Below are positions 18,573-29,118 of a stretch of DNA of 64,000 nucleotides, piece after piece (position 1 is the first letter of the stretch; every line of letters starts with the position of its first letter). The DNA is taken from assembly GCF_030386795.1 (NCBI RefSeq), contig NZ_JANUQM010000003.1, forward strand, positions 372,001 through 436,000, read 5' to 3'. This stretch comes from Streptomyces sp. S.PNR 29 (GTDB lineage: Bacteria; Actinomycetota; Actinomycetes; Streptomycetales; Streptomycetaceae). Under the pieces are notes generated by a model. It was not told the DNA's origin, ran no database searches, and saw only the letters and a list, made by a program, of their open reading frames with translations. The translations under genes were made by a program, and so were the position numbers.

Positions 18573-18619
18573 GAAGGTCGCTCCGGGAGGTGCGCGAGAA
18601 GAAGAAGAGGAAAGCAGGG

Positions 18620-19525
18620 CTACTTGAGGCTTCCGACGGTCAGACCGCCGCGCCAGTACCGCTGCAGGAGCAGGAAGGCGACGATCAGCGGGAGGATCGC
18701 CACGAGAGAACCCGCGATGACGAGGGTGAACAGCGCGTTGGCGCCGGACTGGATCAGCGCTCCCTGGTACCAGGACTGCAGGCCGACGGTGAGCGGGAAC
18801 AGCTTGTCGTTGTTCAGCATCACCAGCGGCAGGAAGAAGTTGTTCCAGGTGCCGACCATGGAGAACAGCAGCACGGTCACCAGCGCGGGCTTCAGCGTCG
18901 GCAGCGCCACGTTGAACAGCACCCGCATCTCGCCGGCGCCGTCCACGCGGGCGGCCTCCAGCAGTTCGTCCGGCAGGGACTCCTGCACGTACACCCGCAC
19001 CAGGTAGACGCCGAACGGGTTGAGCAGCGAGGGCAGGATGACCGCCCACATGGTGTTGGTCAGCGCCACCTTGCTCAGCAGCAGGTAGGTGGGGATGGCC
19101 AGCGCGGTCGCCGGGACCATGATGGCGCCGAGCAGGCTGGAGAAGAGCAGGTTCCGGCCGGGGAAGCGGTACTTGGCGAAGGCGTACCCGGCGAAGGTCG
19201 CGACCGTGGTGGCACCGACACCGCTGACGCCGGCGTAGATCGCGGTGTTGCCCATCCAGCGCAGGTACTCGCCGTCGTCGTACGTGAACAGCTGCTGGAG
19301 GTTGTCGAGAAAGGAGGCCGGCGAGTGGAACCAGAGGGCGGCGGTGGAGAACAGCGCGTCGTTGTTCTTCGTGGCCGCGACGGCCAGCCACCAGAACGGC
19401 AGCAGGAAGTACAGGATCATCGCCACCATCACCGCGTTGACGGTGACGCGTCCTCGGGCGGAGGACGTACGGCGGGGCGCCCGGGCGGCGGCGACGGTGG
19501 GAACGGGGGCAGCGGCGGTGGTCAC
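18620..19525 (-). CDS. ABC sugar transporter permease (CUT1, MalG-like)
   Basis: A 301-residue inner-membrane permease with six predicted helices; the first is MVAMILYFLLPFWWLAVAA. The EAA loop that docks the ATPase reads LLEAARVDGAGEMRVLFNVALP. The C-terminus ends in RYWRGGLTVGSLK, a usual MalG-type ending. Its ATG overlaps the stop of the preceding permease gene by 4 bp (19522-19525), so the two are translationally coupled. No ATPase gene is present, so the shared MsiK-type ATPase is presumably used, as for other CUT1 systems in Streptomyces. Substrate is inferred from context as arabino-oligosaccharides. Confidence 0.9.
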   Translation of the reverse strand: MTTAAAPVPTVAAARAPRRTSSARGRVTVNAVMVAMILYFLLPFWWLAVAATKNNDALFSTAALWFHSPASFLDNLQQLFTYDDGEYLRWMGNTAIYAGVSGVGATTVATFAGYAFAKYRFPGRNLLFSSLLGAIMVPATALAIPTYLLLSKVALTNTMWAVILPSLLNPFGVYLVRVYVQESLPDELLEAARVDGAGEMRVLFNVALPTLKPALVTVLLFSMVGTWNNFFLPLVMLNNDKLFPLTVGLQSWYQGALIQSGANALFTLVIAGSLVAILPLIVAFLLLQRYWRGGLTVGSLK

Positions 19526-20520
19526 TTCAGTCCGCTCCTTTTACGCGTGGCGAACAGGAAGAGGTAGGAGCCGATGAAGACCACCGCTCCGAGCGAGAAG
19601 GAGATGGCGGCGGAGTAGTTGAACTCCGAGTACTGGAAGGCGAGGTTGTAGGCGTACAGGTTGGGCGTGTAGTCCGGGGTGATCACCGAGGAGGCGGTCG
19701 GCTCCAGCACGCGCGGCTCGGTGAAGAACTGCAGGGTGCCGATGATGGTGAACATCAGGGTGAGGACGATCGCCGAGGAGATCATCGGGACCTTGATGCG
19801 CAGGGCCGTCTGGAGCTGCCCGGCGCCGTCCAGCTTGGCCGCCTCGTACACCTCGCGGGGCAGGCCCTGGAGGGCGGCGTACAGGACGATCATGTTGTAG
19901 CCGGTCCACTGCCAGGTCACGATGTTGCCGAGCGAGGACAGCATCAGGCCGTGCCCCAGCAGGTCGACCGTCCCCAGGCCGAGCGCGTTGCTCAGGGAGT
20001 TCACCGGGCCGAAGGTGGGGCTGTACAGGAAGCCCCACATCAGCGCGCCGATCACCGCGGGCACGGCGTACGGCATGAACAGCGTCATCCGGAACACCTT
20101 GGCGAGGCGGCTGGTGACCTCGTCGATGATCAGCGCCCCGAGCAGGGCGAGCCCCAGCATGACGGGGATCTGCACCACGCCGAAGAGCACCACGCGGCGC
20201 ACACCGGACAGGAAGTGCGGGTCGGTGAAGGTCTGCTGGTAGTTGGCGAACCAGCTGAAGTGGTCACCGCCCACCAGGGTGGAGGTCCTCAGGCTCAGCC
20301 AGAAGGCGTAGGCCAGCGGGGCCACCAGGAAGGCCGCGAAGAGCAGGCCGAACGGGGTGACCAGCAGGAGGCCCATGGCCTTGTGCCGGGTGCGGCCGGA
20401 CAGCTTTCCGCTGCGCCGGCCCGCCTTCCGGCCGGCGGCGTGGGTGCCGCCGGCCTTGGTGACGGGTTGGTTCAGGGGTACGGCCGCCGCGGGTCCCTGC
20501 TGTCGGAGCAGGCTCATCAC
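19522..20520 (-). CDS. ABC sugar transporter permease (CUT1, MalF-like)
   Basis: A 332-residue permease with a basic cytoplasmic head of about 45 residues (GRKAGRRSGKLSGRTRHK) and six membrane helices. The first helix is LLLVTPFGLLFAAFLVAPLAYAFWL. The EAA loop is VYEAAKLDGAGQLQTALRIKVP. It pairs with the MalG-like permease that follows with a 4-bp overlap and receives substrate from the binding lipoprotein encoded upstream. A large hairpin separates it from that gene, which probably lowers permease relative to binding-protein expression. Confidence 0.9.
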   Translation of the reverse strand: MMSLLRQQGPAAAVPLNQPVTKAGGTHAAGRKAGRRSGKLSGRTRHKAMGLLLVTPFGLLFAAFLVAPLAYAFWLSLRTSTLVGGDHFSWFANYQQTFTDPHFLSGVRRVVLFGVVQIPVMLGLALLGALIIDEVTSRLAKVFRMTLFMPYAVPAVIGALMWGFLYSPTFGPVNSLSNALGLGTVDLLGHGLMLSSLGNIVTWQWTGYNMIVLYAALQGLPREVYEAAKLDGAGQLQTALRIKVPMISSAIVLTLMFTIIGTLQFFTEPRVLEPTASSVITPDYTPNLYAYNLAFQYSEFNYSAAISFSLGAVVFIGSYLFLFATRKRSGLK

Positions 20521-20541
20521 ATCTCCTTGCGCGTCTGGCGG

Positions 20542-20590
20542 GCCCCCGCCGGCGGCGGGCGTACGGCGCTCGCGCGCCGCCGGCGGGGGC
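20542..20590 (-). terminator. 16-bp hairpin between binding-protein and permease genes
   Basis: GCCCCCGCCGGCGGCG (20542-20557) pairs perfectly with 20575-20590 across a 17-nt loop. In binding-protein-dependent ABC operons such intercistronic hairpins commonly stabilise the upstream message and attenuate the downstream genes. Placement here fits that, and it need not be a full terminator. Confidence 0.65.
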
Positions 20591-20616
20591 AGGGGGGAGT
20601 CGGGGACTCGGGCCGG

Positions 20617-21978
20617 TTACTGGCTGACCTTGAATCCCTGCTTGGTCGCGTAGGAGGTCACCTGCTGCTGGACGTTGTCCGCGACGGACGACCACGGGGT
20701 CTGGCCCTGGAGGGCCTTGCCCACCTCACTGGTCTCGGTGTTGTAGGAGAAGTCCTGGAACGGGCTCCAGTCGAAGGCGCCGATGCCGTTCGCGGCGGGC
20801 ACGAACACCTTGTTGATCTGCTGCCCGCCGAAGAAGTCGTACTTCTTGTCCTTGAAGTACGACCCGTTGAGGATCGGGTTGGACAGCGGGAACAGGTAGG
20901 CCTGGTCGATGCCGATCTTCCACGCGGCCTCCGAGGTGCCGAACAGCTCCCGGGCGACCTCGGTGGCCTCCTTCGGGTGCTTGGTCTGGCTGGTGACCGC
21001 GAAGGTGGAACCGCCCCAGTCCCCCTGGGCGTTGCCGCCCGCTGTCCACTGCGGCAGCGGGGCAACGCGCCACTTGCCCGCGGTCTTCTTGGCGACGCTG
21101 GAGAGGTAGCCCGGACCCCAGCCGGCCGCGATGTAGGTGGCGTACTTGCCGCTGCTGAGGCCGTTGTAGAAGTCCGTGGTGGCGTACGACTGGGTGTCGA
21201 CCAGCTTGTTCTTGACCAGGTCGCCCCAGTACTCGTACACCTTCTTGGCGTTGTCGTCGTTGAGCTTGACCCCGAGGTTCGGCAGCTTGCTCGCCGCGTA
21301 GGTGTAAGGGCGGGACCCGGCCTGCCACGTCAGGCCCTGGCGCCAGCCGGCGGCGGTCTGGTCGCTGCCGAAGTCGGTCAGGTACGCCTTCGGGTCGGCC
21401 TTGCGCAGCTTGGCCGCCTCCTCCTTGAACTCCGCCCAGGTCGTCGGCACCTTCAGCTTGTACTTCTTGAACAGGTCGGCCCGGTACATCATCGCCATCG
21501 GGCCGCCGTCGACCGGGATGGCGTAGACGTGGTCACCGTCGGAGACCTGCTTCCAGGCCCAGTCCACGTAGTTGCCCTTGTCGGCGTTCGCGCCGTACTT
21601 GCCCATGTCGAGCAGACCCTTGGAGAGCTGGATGGTGGGCAGCTCCTGGAACTCCAGCATGACGACGTCCGGGGCGCCCTGGCCGGCCTTCAGCGCGGTC
21701 TTCAGCTTGGTGTACTCGTCCTGGCCCACGCCCGCCTGCACCCAGTCGACCTGGACGTCCTTGTGCGTCTTGTTGAACTGGTCAACGACCTGCTTGAACT
21801 GCGGGTACCAGGCCCACACCTTGATGTGCACCGGGCCGCTGCTCGCGGCACTGCTGCCGCTGCCGCCGCCGCTTCCGCCGCCGCAGGCCGCGAGGAGCAC
21901 GCCGGCGAGTGCGGCCGAGGTCGCCGCGACGGCGGTTCTGCGGACGGAACGGAGCTTGGACTTTCTGCTGGAGGACAT
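20617..21978 (-). CDS. Extracellular sugar-binding lipoprotein of the ABC importer
   Basis: A 453-residue lipoprotein. The signal sequence ends in the lipobox LLAAC with the lipidated Cys32, followed by a Gly/Ser linker. The mature part is a family 1 solute-binding protein: VHIKVWAWYPQFKQVVDQFNKTHKDVQVDWVQAG, VVMLEFQELPTIQLSKGLLDM, GGPMAMMYRADLFKKY. ATG 21978 was chosen because AGGAGATC lies just upstream; the open frame extends further without a ribosome-binding site. It is the first gene of the importer operon and divergent from the LacI gene. The ligand is inferred to be arabinose-containing oligosaccharides from the neighbouring GH51 and GH93 genes. Confidence 0.92.
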   Translation of the reverse strand: MSSSRKSKLRSVRRTAVAATSAALAGVLLAACGGGSGGGSGSSAASSGPVHIKVWAWYPQFKQVVDQFNKTHKDVQVDWVQAGVGQDEYTKLKTALKAGQGAPDVVMLEFQELPTIQLSKGLLDMGKYGANADKGNYVDWAWKQVSDGDHVYAIPVDGGPMAMMYRADLFKKYKLKVPTTWAEFKEEAAKLRKADPKAYLTDFGSDQTAAGWRQGLTWQAGSRPYTYAASKLPNLGVKLNDDNAKKVYEYWGDLVKNKLVDTQSYATTDFYNGLSSGKYATYIAAGWGPGYLSSVAKKTAGKWRVAPLPQWTAGGNAQGDWGGSTFAVTSQTKHPKEATEVARELFGTSEAAWKIGIDQAYLFPLSNPILNGSYFKDKKYDFFGGQQINKVFVPAANGIGAFDWSPFQDFSYNTETSEVGKALQGQTPWSSVADNVQQQVTSYATKQGFKVSQ

Positions 21979-22463
21979 GACGATCTCCTGGATGAGGGTG
22001 CCTGAGGGGCAGGAGGACGGAGGCACGGGGAGGTACAGCGAGGTGTGCCAAGGGGCGCCGGGCACACGGAGGTACGGCGTCGGCGGGCCGAGGGACACGG
22101 GTACGCCGGCTCGGGTGGGCAGCCCGCCGACGGATCCTGGCGGGCGGACGTCGCCGGACGCGGGAGGGTGGGCGTGCGTGACGTCGGTGAAGAAGGAGAG
22201 GCAGTTGTGGGATCAGCGCGCGGGCGCGCTCAGAGAACGCCGAGTAAAGAGTGATGCCCCATCAGGACGGGTGCGGATCCCGGCCCGTGAGAGGTTGCTG
22301 TTCCCACTGCGGCTCCTACTGGTTGGCCCCGTGAGTACTTCCGGGGCTCTCTGCTACGCTCTGCAGCGCTGCAAAAGTGTTAACCGAGAACTTGCCACGC
22401 TGCAAGAGGTAACTCCGAGGAAACTTTCAGCGCTGAAACCGACATCCGGGATGAAGGTGGCAT
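21979..22463. other. 485-bp divergent intergenic region between importer and lacI-type genes
   Basis: No protein-coding gene was found. The region holds three palindromic LacI-type sites close to the repressor gene (22362-22438, listed separately). The remaining 380 bp towards the binding-protein gene is GC-rich and must contain the importer promoter, which I could not place with confidence. Confidence 0.5.
22362..22438. promoter_or_regulatory. Cluster of three LacI-type operators
   Basis: O1 is TGCAGCGCTGCA (22362-22373, perfect palindrome). O2 is the imperfect CTTGCCACGCTGCAAG (22391-22406). O3 is TTTCAGCGCTGAAA (22425-22438, perfect). All have the central CG expected of LacI-family sites. 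Their centres are 31 and 33 bp apart, close to three helical turns, so bound dimers would lie on roughly the same face. O3 is 25 bp upstream of the repressor start codon, which implies autoregulation. Confidence 0.75.
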
Positions 22464-23495
22464 ATGTCTAAGGGCGTCACGCTCCGCGAGGTCGCGGCGC
22501 TCGCCGGCGTCTCCGCGCGGACCGTGTCCAACGTGGTCAACGGCTACGCGCCCGTGTCCGAGGCGACCCGCGAGCGGGTGCAGCGGGCCGTGGACGAGCT
22601 CGGCTACCGGCCCAACGTGCTGGCCCGCAACCTCGCCGCCGGGCGCTCGGGCCAGATCGCGGTGGTCGTGCCGTACCTGGACACGCCGTACTTCGCCGAG
22701 CTGCTGCAGGGCATCATCCGCGTCGCCCGGGTGCGGGGCTACAACGTCCTGATCGATCAGACCGACGGCGACGCGGAGCACGAGCGGCGGTTCCTCACCC
22801 GCGGTTCCCAGTCCCTGCTGTTCGACGGCGTCATCTTCAGCCCCCTGGGCCTGGCCCAGTCCGACCTGTCCGAGCGGGATGCGAGCCTGCCGCTCGTCAT
22901 CCTCGGCGAGCGGGTCAGCGACGGCAGCTTCGACCACGTCGGCATCGACGACGTCACCGCCTCCATGGAGGCCACCGAGCACCTGCTCGGCCTCGGCCGG
23001 CGCCGCGTCGCCGCGATCGGCGACCAGCCCTACCGCACCGGCGAGGCGGCCCAACTGCGCACCCGCGGCTACCGCCTGGCCCACGAGCGCGCCGGCGTGC
23101 CCGTCCGGGAGGAGCTCATCATCTCCACCCCGCGCTTCAACCGTTCCGACGGCGCCACCGCCATGGCCCACCTGCTCGACCTGGAGGAACCGCCCGACGC
23201 GGTGTTCTGCTACAGCGACCTGGTGGCCCTGGGCGCCCTGCACACGCTGGCCCTCCGCGGCCTGCGCGTCCCCGAAGACGTCGCCGTCGTCGGCTACGAC
23301 GACATCGAGGACGGCCGCTACTCCAATCCGCCCGTCACCACCATCTCACCGGACAAGAAGATGATCGCCGAAACGGCCGTCGAGCGCCTGCTGACCCGCA
23401 TCGGCAGCACCACACCCGTCCCCGGCCTGGAAATCCGCGCCCCCCACCGACTCATCGTCCGCGCCAGCACCGTCACACGCCCCCATCCGTCGTGA
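22464..23495 (+). CDS. LacI-family transcriptional repressor of the arabino-oligosaccharide importer
   Basis: A 343-residue regulator. The N-terminal helix-turn-helix reads TLREVAALAGVSARTVSNVV, with the hinge helix NVLARNLAAGRSG. A periplasmic-binding-protein-like effector domain follows (IAVVVPYLDTPYFAELLQGI to DKKMIAETAVERLLTRIG). ATG 22464 has a GAAGGTGG site upstream. The gene is divergent from the importer operon with three palindromes between them. It should therefore repress itself and the importer/GH51 genes until an arabinose-containing ligand binds; the ligand is inferred. Confidence 0.93.
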   Translation: MSKGVTLREVAALAGVSARTVSNVVNGYAPVSEATRERVQRAVDELGYRPNVLARNLAAGRSGQIAVVVPYLDTPYFAELLQGIIRVARVRGYNVLIDQTDGDAEHERRFLTRGSQSLLFDGVIFSPLGLAQSDLSERDASLPLVILGERVSDGSFDHVGIDDVTASMEATEHLLGLGRRRVAAIGDQPYRTGEAAQLRTRGYRLAHERAGVPVREELIISTPRFNRSDGATAMAHLLDLEEPPDAVFCYSDLVALGALHTLALRGLRVPEDVAVVGYDDIEDGRYSNPPVTTISPDKKMIAETAVERLLTRIGSTTPVPGLEIRAPHRLIVRASTVTRPHPS

Positions 23496-23635
23496 TCCAC
23501 CCTGGCTTCCGCCCGCAGCACGTTCACACGGCCTGACGCTGTCCAGCAGTGAGCCCCTCCGGAGGCGAGCAGCCCGCCCATCGGCATGCCGGGAACTCAC
23601 CTGCCGTCCACGACAATTCGAGGTCTCGCGTAGTC

Positions 23636-24016
23636 ATGCACCGAAGCCGCGTTTATGCCGTTCTGATCGATACGCCCGAAGCCGAAACCGCCGATGCGAT
23701 TGCCTTCTGGTCGGCCGCGCTCGGCGCCCCCGCCCGGCAGGTGCCCTCGGAACCGCAGTTCACCGTGCTGCATGAGGCGTTGCCCGGGATCGTCGCCGCG
23801 GTGCAGGCCGTGGACGACGCGCCGCGCTTCCACATCGACATCGAAACCGACGACGTCCAGGCCGAGACCGAGCGCCTGCTCGCTCTGGGCGCCGTGAAGA
23901 CAGCGCAGTGGCTCGACTGCCACGTGCTCCGCGCACCCGGCGGCCACCCCGTGTGCGTCATTCCCGTCCACAGCGACCCGGACACCTTCAAGGCCCTCGC
24001 CCGCACCTGGCCGTGA
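23636..24016 (+). CDS. VOC (glyoxalase/bleomycin resistance) superfamily protein
   Basis: A 126-residue single-domain protein. The paired beta-alpha-beta-beta-beta units of the vicinal oxygen chelate fold can be followed from HRSRVYAVLIDTPEAETADAIAFWSAALG to ETERLLALGAVKTAQWLDCHVLRAPGGHPVCVIPV. I chose ATG 23636; 29 upstream in-frame residues look non-homologous. Metal ligands cannot be assigned with certainty. It lies downstream of the LacI gene (140-bp gap) and converges on the class I fumarase gene, separated by a shared hairpin. Substrate unknown. Confidence 0.75.
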   Translation: MHRSRVYAVLIDTPEAETADAIAFWSAALGAPARQVPSEPQFTVLHEALPGIVAAVQAVDDAPRFHIDIETDDVQAETERLLALGAVKTAQWLDCHVLRAPGGHPVCVIPVHSDPDTFKALARTWP

Positions 24017-24034
24017 GGCCGCCCGACGCGACAG

Positions 24035-24057
24035 GCCCCCGGCGGCGTGCCGGGGGC
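24035..24057. terminator. Convergent hairpin terminator
   Basis: GCCCCCGGC / GCCGGGGGC (24035-24043 and 24049-24057) with a 5-nt loop sits between the convergent VOC and class I fumarase genes and can serve both directions. Confidence 0.75.
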
Positions 24058-24081
24058 TCTGTGCGGGGTGCTGAGATGGCG

Positions 24082-25770
<1,689 letters not shown>

Positions 25771-25979
25771 GTCGCCCATTCCTCACTCGACAGACGGCTG
25801 CCGCCTCCGTTGGCGGGCGTCCATAAGCGTAGAACCTGCCTCCGGCAGCGAGCGCGTGAGGTAAGGCTCAGTCGCCCGGCCCGGGTTTTCCACAGGCATG
25901 GGGGTTCCGTGGGCAGACCTTTTCCACAGCGCGCCACGAGGGGTAGTCGCGATCTATCGCGTTTCGGTACGCTGCTGCC

Positions 25980-26684
25980 GTGGACCTTCCGAAGCAGACC
26001 GCGCCCGCACCCGCCGCCTCCGAGCTCCGCGCCTCCGATGCCGACCGCGACCGCGTCGCCGACATCCTGCGCGAGGCCCTCGCCGAGGGCCGCCTGACCG
26101 CCGACGAGCACGCCGAGCGGGTCGAGGGGGTGCTGAGCGCCAAGACGGTCGGCGAACTGGACGTGTTCATACGCGACCTGCCCGCCGCGCACCAGGGACG
26201 TGCCGCCGCCTCCGCCCCCCACCGCCCCGCCACCGGCGCGCTTCCGGCCGACCCCGACGACAACGTGGTGGCGGTCTTCAGCAGCGCCGTCCGCAAGGGC
26301 CGTTGGCGCGCGGGACGCCGAATCCACGCGTACGCGATCTTCGGCAGTGTCGAGATAGACCTCAGCGAGGCACTCTTCGAGTACCAGCAGGTCGTGATCA
26401 AGACGGTCTCCGTCTTCGGCAGCGTGGACATCCGCGTCCCGGAGAACGTGTCGCTGCACGGCATGGGCGGCGGTGTGCTCGGCAGCTTCGAGGTGCGCAC
26501 CCTCGACTCGGGCGAACCCCAGGCCCCCGTGGTCTACGTGGACGGCTGGGCCGTGCTGGGCAGCGTCGAGGCGCGGCCCAAGCGGGGCAAGCTCGTCGCG
26601 GACATTCTCGATCGTGTGCAGTACAAGGTCGATCGCGTGCAGCGCAAGGTCGACAGGGGTTTGCGCAAACAGTTGGATCTTTGA
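25980..26684 (+). CDS. DUF1707 protein with C-terminal LiaF-like domain
   Basis: A 234-residue protein starting at GTG 25980. The N-terminal DUF1707 module is clear (LRASDADRDRVADILREALAEGRLTADEHAERVEGVLSAKTVGELDVFIRDLP, about 14-70). The C-terminal half is a beta-rich domain with repeated FGSV turns (IFGSVEIDLSEA, VFGSVDIRVPENV, VLGSVEA), as in the cell-wall stress protein LiaF. The tail is an amphipathic, basic repeat (KVDRVQRKVDRGLRKQL). No membrane segment is visible, which is unusual for LiaF-like proteins. Function unknown; a role in envelope stress sensing is inference from the domain. Confidence 0.82.
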   Translation: MDLPKQTAPAPAASELRASDADRDRVADILREALAEGRLTADEHAERVEGVLSAKTVGELDVFIRDLPAAHQGRAAASAPHRPATGALPADPDDNVVAVFSSAVRKGRWRAGRRIHAYAIFGSVEIDLSEALFEYQQVVIKTVSVFGSVDIRVPENVSLHGMGGGVLGSFEVRTLDSGEPQAPVVYVDGWAVLGSVEARPKRGKLVADILDRVQYKVDRVQRKVDRGLRKQLDL

Positions 26685-26847
26685 CGGTTGCGAATTCGAC
26701 CACGTCGGCAGGCGCTCGTCACCTCGGCGGAACGGTGATGCTCACCCGCAGACCGGGTGGTCCGGGACTGAGTGCATAGGCGCACGCACAGCGGGTAAGC
26801 CTTGCTGCATCGTCTCTCGCTCGCGAAGCCGTCGTCAGGAGTAGACC

Positions 26848-27225
26848 GTGCTGCAACCGCCGCATTCGTCCCTGCAGGTAGCTGCCGTTCCGGCCCAGCG
26901 GGTGCCAGCGCGAGACAGGGACCAAGACGCCCCGTGGCACACCGAGGCGGTGTGCCGGCGCGATGAGGCCGGCCTGTTCTTCGCCCCCTCCAAAGAGCCC
27001 ACCGCTGCCCGGCTGTCCCGCGAGGAGGCGGCCAAACGCGTCTGTGCGCGCTGCCCGGTCATGGTCGAGTGCCGCGAGCACGCGCTGCTGCAGCCCGAGC
27101 CGTACGGCGTCTGGGGCGGCCTCACCGCCGCCGAACGCCGTGTCGTCCTGGCCCGGCGGCGCCGCCGCGAGCTGGAGCTGAAGAAGGCGGCCCGGGCGGC
27201 GGGCCGTATAGCAGCGGCCGGTTAG
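26848..27225 (+). CDS. wblI: WhiB-family iron-sulfur regulator
   Basis: A 125-residue WhiB-like protein with four cluster-binding cysteines: Cys36, Cys66, Cys69 and Cys75 (C-x29-C-x2-C-x5-C). The beta-turn YGVWGGLTAAERR and a basic C-terminal helix (LARRRRRELELKKAARAAGR) follow. Such proteins carry a 4Fe-4S cluster and act with the principal sigma factor or in redox-responsive transcription. GTG 26848 has CAGGAG seven bases upstream. The symbol follows the position next to glpX and DUF1707 in S. coelicolor (recalled as wblI), so the family is certain and the orthology is likely. A very strong hairpin terminator follows. Confidence 0.88.
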   Translation: MLQPPHSSLQVAAVPAQRVPARDRDQDAPWHTEAVCRRDEAGLFFAPSKEPTAARLSREEAAKRVCARCPVMVECREHALLQPEPYGVWGGLTAAERRVVLARRRRRELELKKAARAAGRIAAAG

Positions 27226-27231
27226 TGCGCA

Positions 27232-27275
27232 CGCGACAGTGGCGCCCCCGCCGCACCGGGGGCGCCACTGTCGCG
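27232..27275. terminator. 18-bp hairpin terminator between wblI and glpX
   Basis: Arms 27232-27249 and 27258-27275 (CGCGACAGTGGCGCCCCC and its complement) are perfectly complementary around an 8-nt loop. It lies just after the wblI stop codon and between two convergent genes. Confidence 0.85.
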
Positions 27276-27369
27276 CCGTGAGCCGCGCCGACGCAGGGGG
27301 CGCGGGGAACTGCGCGAGCAACCACGACCGACCCGCAGCCGCCGGTGCTCCGCAGCCCCCGCCCGGGCG

Positions 27370-28404
27370 CTACTTCGCCCGGTCGAAGTCGATCGCGCTG
27401 TACGCCCGCAGCTTGCTCAGCCGGTGTTCGGAGTCGATCCGCCGCACCGTCCCGGACCGGGACCGCATGACGATGGACGACGTCGTGGCGGAGTCGGAGC
27501 GATAGCGAACCCCCCGCAGCAGCTCGCCGTCGGTGATGCCGGTCGCGGTGAAGAAGACGTTGTCGCCGGAGACCAGGTCGTCGGTGGTCAGCACACGGTC
27601 CAGATCGTGCCCGGCGTCGATCGCCCGCTGCCGCTCCTCGTCGTCCTTGGGCCACAGCTTGCCCTGGATGGTGCCGCCCAGACACTTCACGGCGCAGGCC
27701 GAGATGATGCCCTCGGGGGTGCCGCCGATGCCGAGCAGCAGGTCGACGCCGGTGCCCTCGCGCAGCGCGTAGATCGAGCCGGCGACATCGCCGTCGGAGA
27801 TCAGCTTGATGCGCGCGCCGGCCTCACGGACCTCCTTGATGAGGCCCTCGTGCCGCGGCCGGTCGAGGATGACGACGGTGACGTCCTCCGGCGTGGCCCG
27901 CTTGGCCTTGGCGATCCGGCGGATGTTCACGGCCACCGGCGCGTCGATGTCGACGAAGTCGGCGGCCTCCGGCCCGGTGACCAGCTTGTCCATGTAGAAG
28001 ACGGCCGACGGGTCGAACATGGAGCCGCGCTCGGCGGCGGCCAGCACCGCGATCGCGTTGGGCATGCCCTTGGCGGTCAGCGTGGTGCCGTCGATCGGGT
28101 CGACGGCGATGTCGCACTCGGGCCCCGTCCCGTCACCGACCCGTTCCCCGTTGAAGAGCATCGGGGCCTCGTCCTTCTCACCCTCTCCGATGACGACGAC
28201 GCCGTTCATCGAGACGGTGGAGACGAGGGTCCGCATGGCGCGCACCGCGGCACCGTCGGCGCCGTTCTTGTCGCCGCGCCCGACCCAGCGACCCGCGGCC
28301 ATCGCGGCGGCTTCGGTCACCCGGACGAGTTCCATGGCGAGGTTGCGGTCCGGAGCCTCGGACGGGACGTCGAGCTCGGACGGCAAGTGATGATGCTCGG
28401 TCAT
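27370..28404 (-). CDS. glpX: Fructose-1,6-bisphosphatase, class II
   Basis: A 344-residue gluconeogenic enzyme of the GlpX type that hydrolyses fructose 1,6-bisphosphate to fructose 6-phosphate. Motifs of the lithium-sensitive phosphatase fold are visible: [32 protein letters not shown], the nucleotide-like loop [13 protein letters not shown] and [26 protein letters not shown] 28404 has GAAAGGTG upstream. It is divergent from the DUF4245 gene and converges on wblI across a strong terminator. Confidence 0.96.
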   Translation of the reverse strand: MTEHHHLPSELDVPSEAPDRNLAMELVRVTEAAAMAAGRWVGRGDKNGADGAAVRAMRTLVSTVSMNGVVVIGEGEKDEAPMLFNGERVGDGTGPECDIAVDPIDGTTLTAKGMPNAIAVLAAAERGSMFDPSAVFYMDKLVTGPEAADFVDIDAPVAVNIRRIAKAKRATPEDVTVVILDRPRHEGLIKEVREAGARIKLISDGDVAGSIYALREGTGVDLLLGIGGTPEGIISACAVKCLGGTIQGKLWPKDDEERQRAIDAGHDLDRVLTTDDLVSGDNVFFTATGITDGELLRGVRYRSDSATTSSIVMRSRSGTVRRIDSEHRLSKLRAYSAIDFDRAK

Positions 28405-28530
28405 CGGTGCGCACCTTTCTGTACGACGACGGCCGGATGAGGGTGTTGCCTCCGACTCTATCGTTAGGCAGACAAAATGAGCAGGGGACCCAACGGATGA
28501 GCGCGCCGAGGACCTGCGACGATAGGGGGC

Positions 28531-29055
28531 GTGGCAGGTACGAAAGGCATGCAGAAGACGGCCCGGGACATGATCCTCTCCCTGGGGGTCATCATGCTCG
28601 CGGCGGGAGTGATGTGGCTGTTCATCCCGCACGACGACCGCGCGCCCGACCTCAAGCGGGTCGACTACCGGGTCGAGCTGCTCACCGCGCGCCGTGCCGC
28701 CTCCTACCCGGTGGCCGCGCCCGAGGGCCTGCCCAGCGCCTGGAAGGCGACGTCCGTCCGCTTCCAGGGCGAGGAGTCCGACGCCTGGCACCTGGGCTAC
28801 CACAGCCCCGACGGCGAGTACGTGGCGGTCGAGCAGTCCACGCAGAAGCCGTCCACGTTCATAGAGGAGGCGAGCCAGGGCGCCCGGCGGACCGAGGTCA
28901 CCGAGGAGATCGACGGCCGGACCTGGCGGCGGTACGAGGGCGGCCGGTACGACGCCCTGGTGCTGCAGGGCACGAAGGGCTCGACGACGGTCGTGACGGG
29001 CACGGCGTCCTTCGCGCAGCTGACGAAGATGGCGGCGGCGCTGAAGATGGCGTGA
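28531..29055 (+). CDS. DUF4245 membrane-anchored protein
   Basis: A 174-residue protein starting at GTG 28531. A short basic head is followed by one membrane anchor ([20 protein letters not shown], about 14-33). An extracytoplasmic domain follows, with [54 protein letters not shown] and [16 protein letters not shown]. This matches the actinobacterial DUF4245 family of unknown function, which is regularly found beside glpX. No catalytic residues are apparent. A 16-bp hairpin terminator lies 12 bp after the stop codon. Confidence 0.85.
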   Translation: MAGTKGMQKTARDMILSLGVIMLAAGVMWLFIPHDDRAPDLKRVDYRVELLTARRAASYPVAAPEGLPSAWKATSVRFQGEESDAWHLGYHSPDGEYVAVEQSTQKPSTFIEEASQGARRTEVTEEIDGRTWRRYEGGRYDALVLQGTKGSTTVVTGTASFAQLTKMAAALKMA

Positions 29056-29067
29056 GCCGCCGTACAG

Positions 29068-29104
29068 GAGGAAGGCCCCCGGCGATGTGCCGGGGGCCTT
29101 CCTC
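29068..29104. terminator. 16-bp bidirectional hairpin terminator
   Basis: GAGGAAGGCCCCCGGC (29068-29083) pairs perfectly with 29089-29104 around a 5-nt loop, between the convergent DUF4245 gene and the nitroreductase-family gene. The outer AGGAAGG/CCTTCCT arms give T-rich tails in both directions. Confidence 0.88.
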
Positions 29105-29118
29105 GTGCGCGTACCGGA

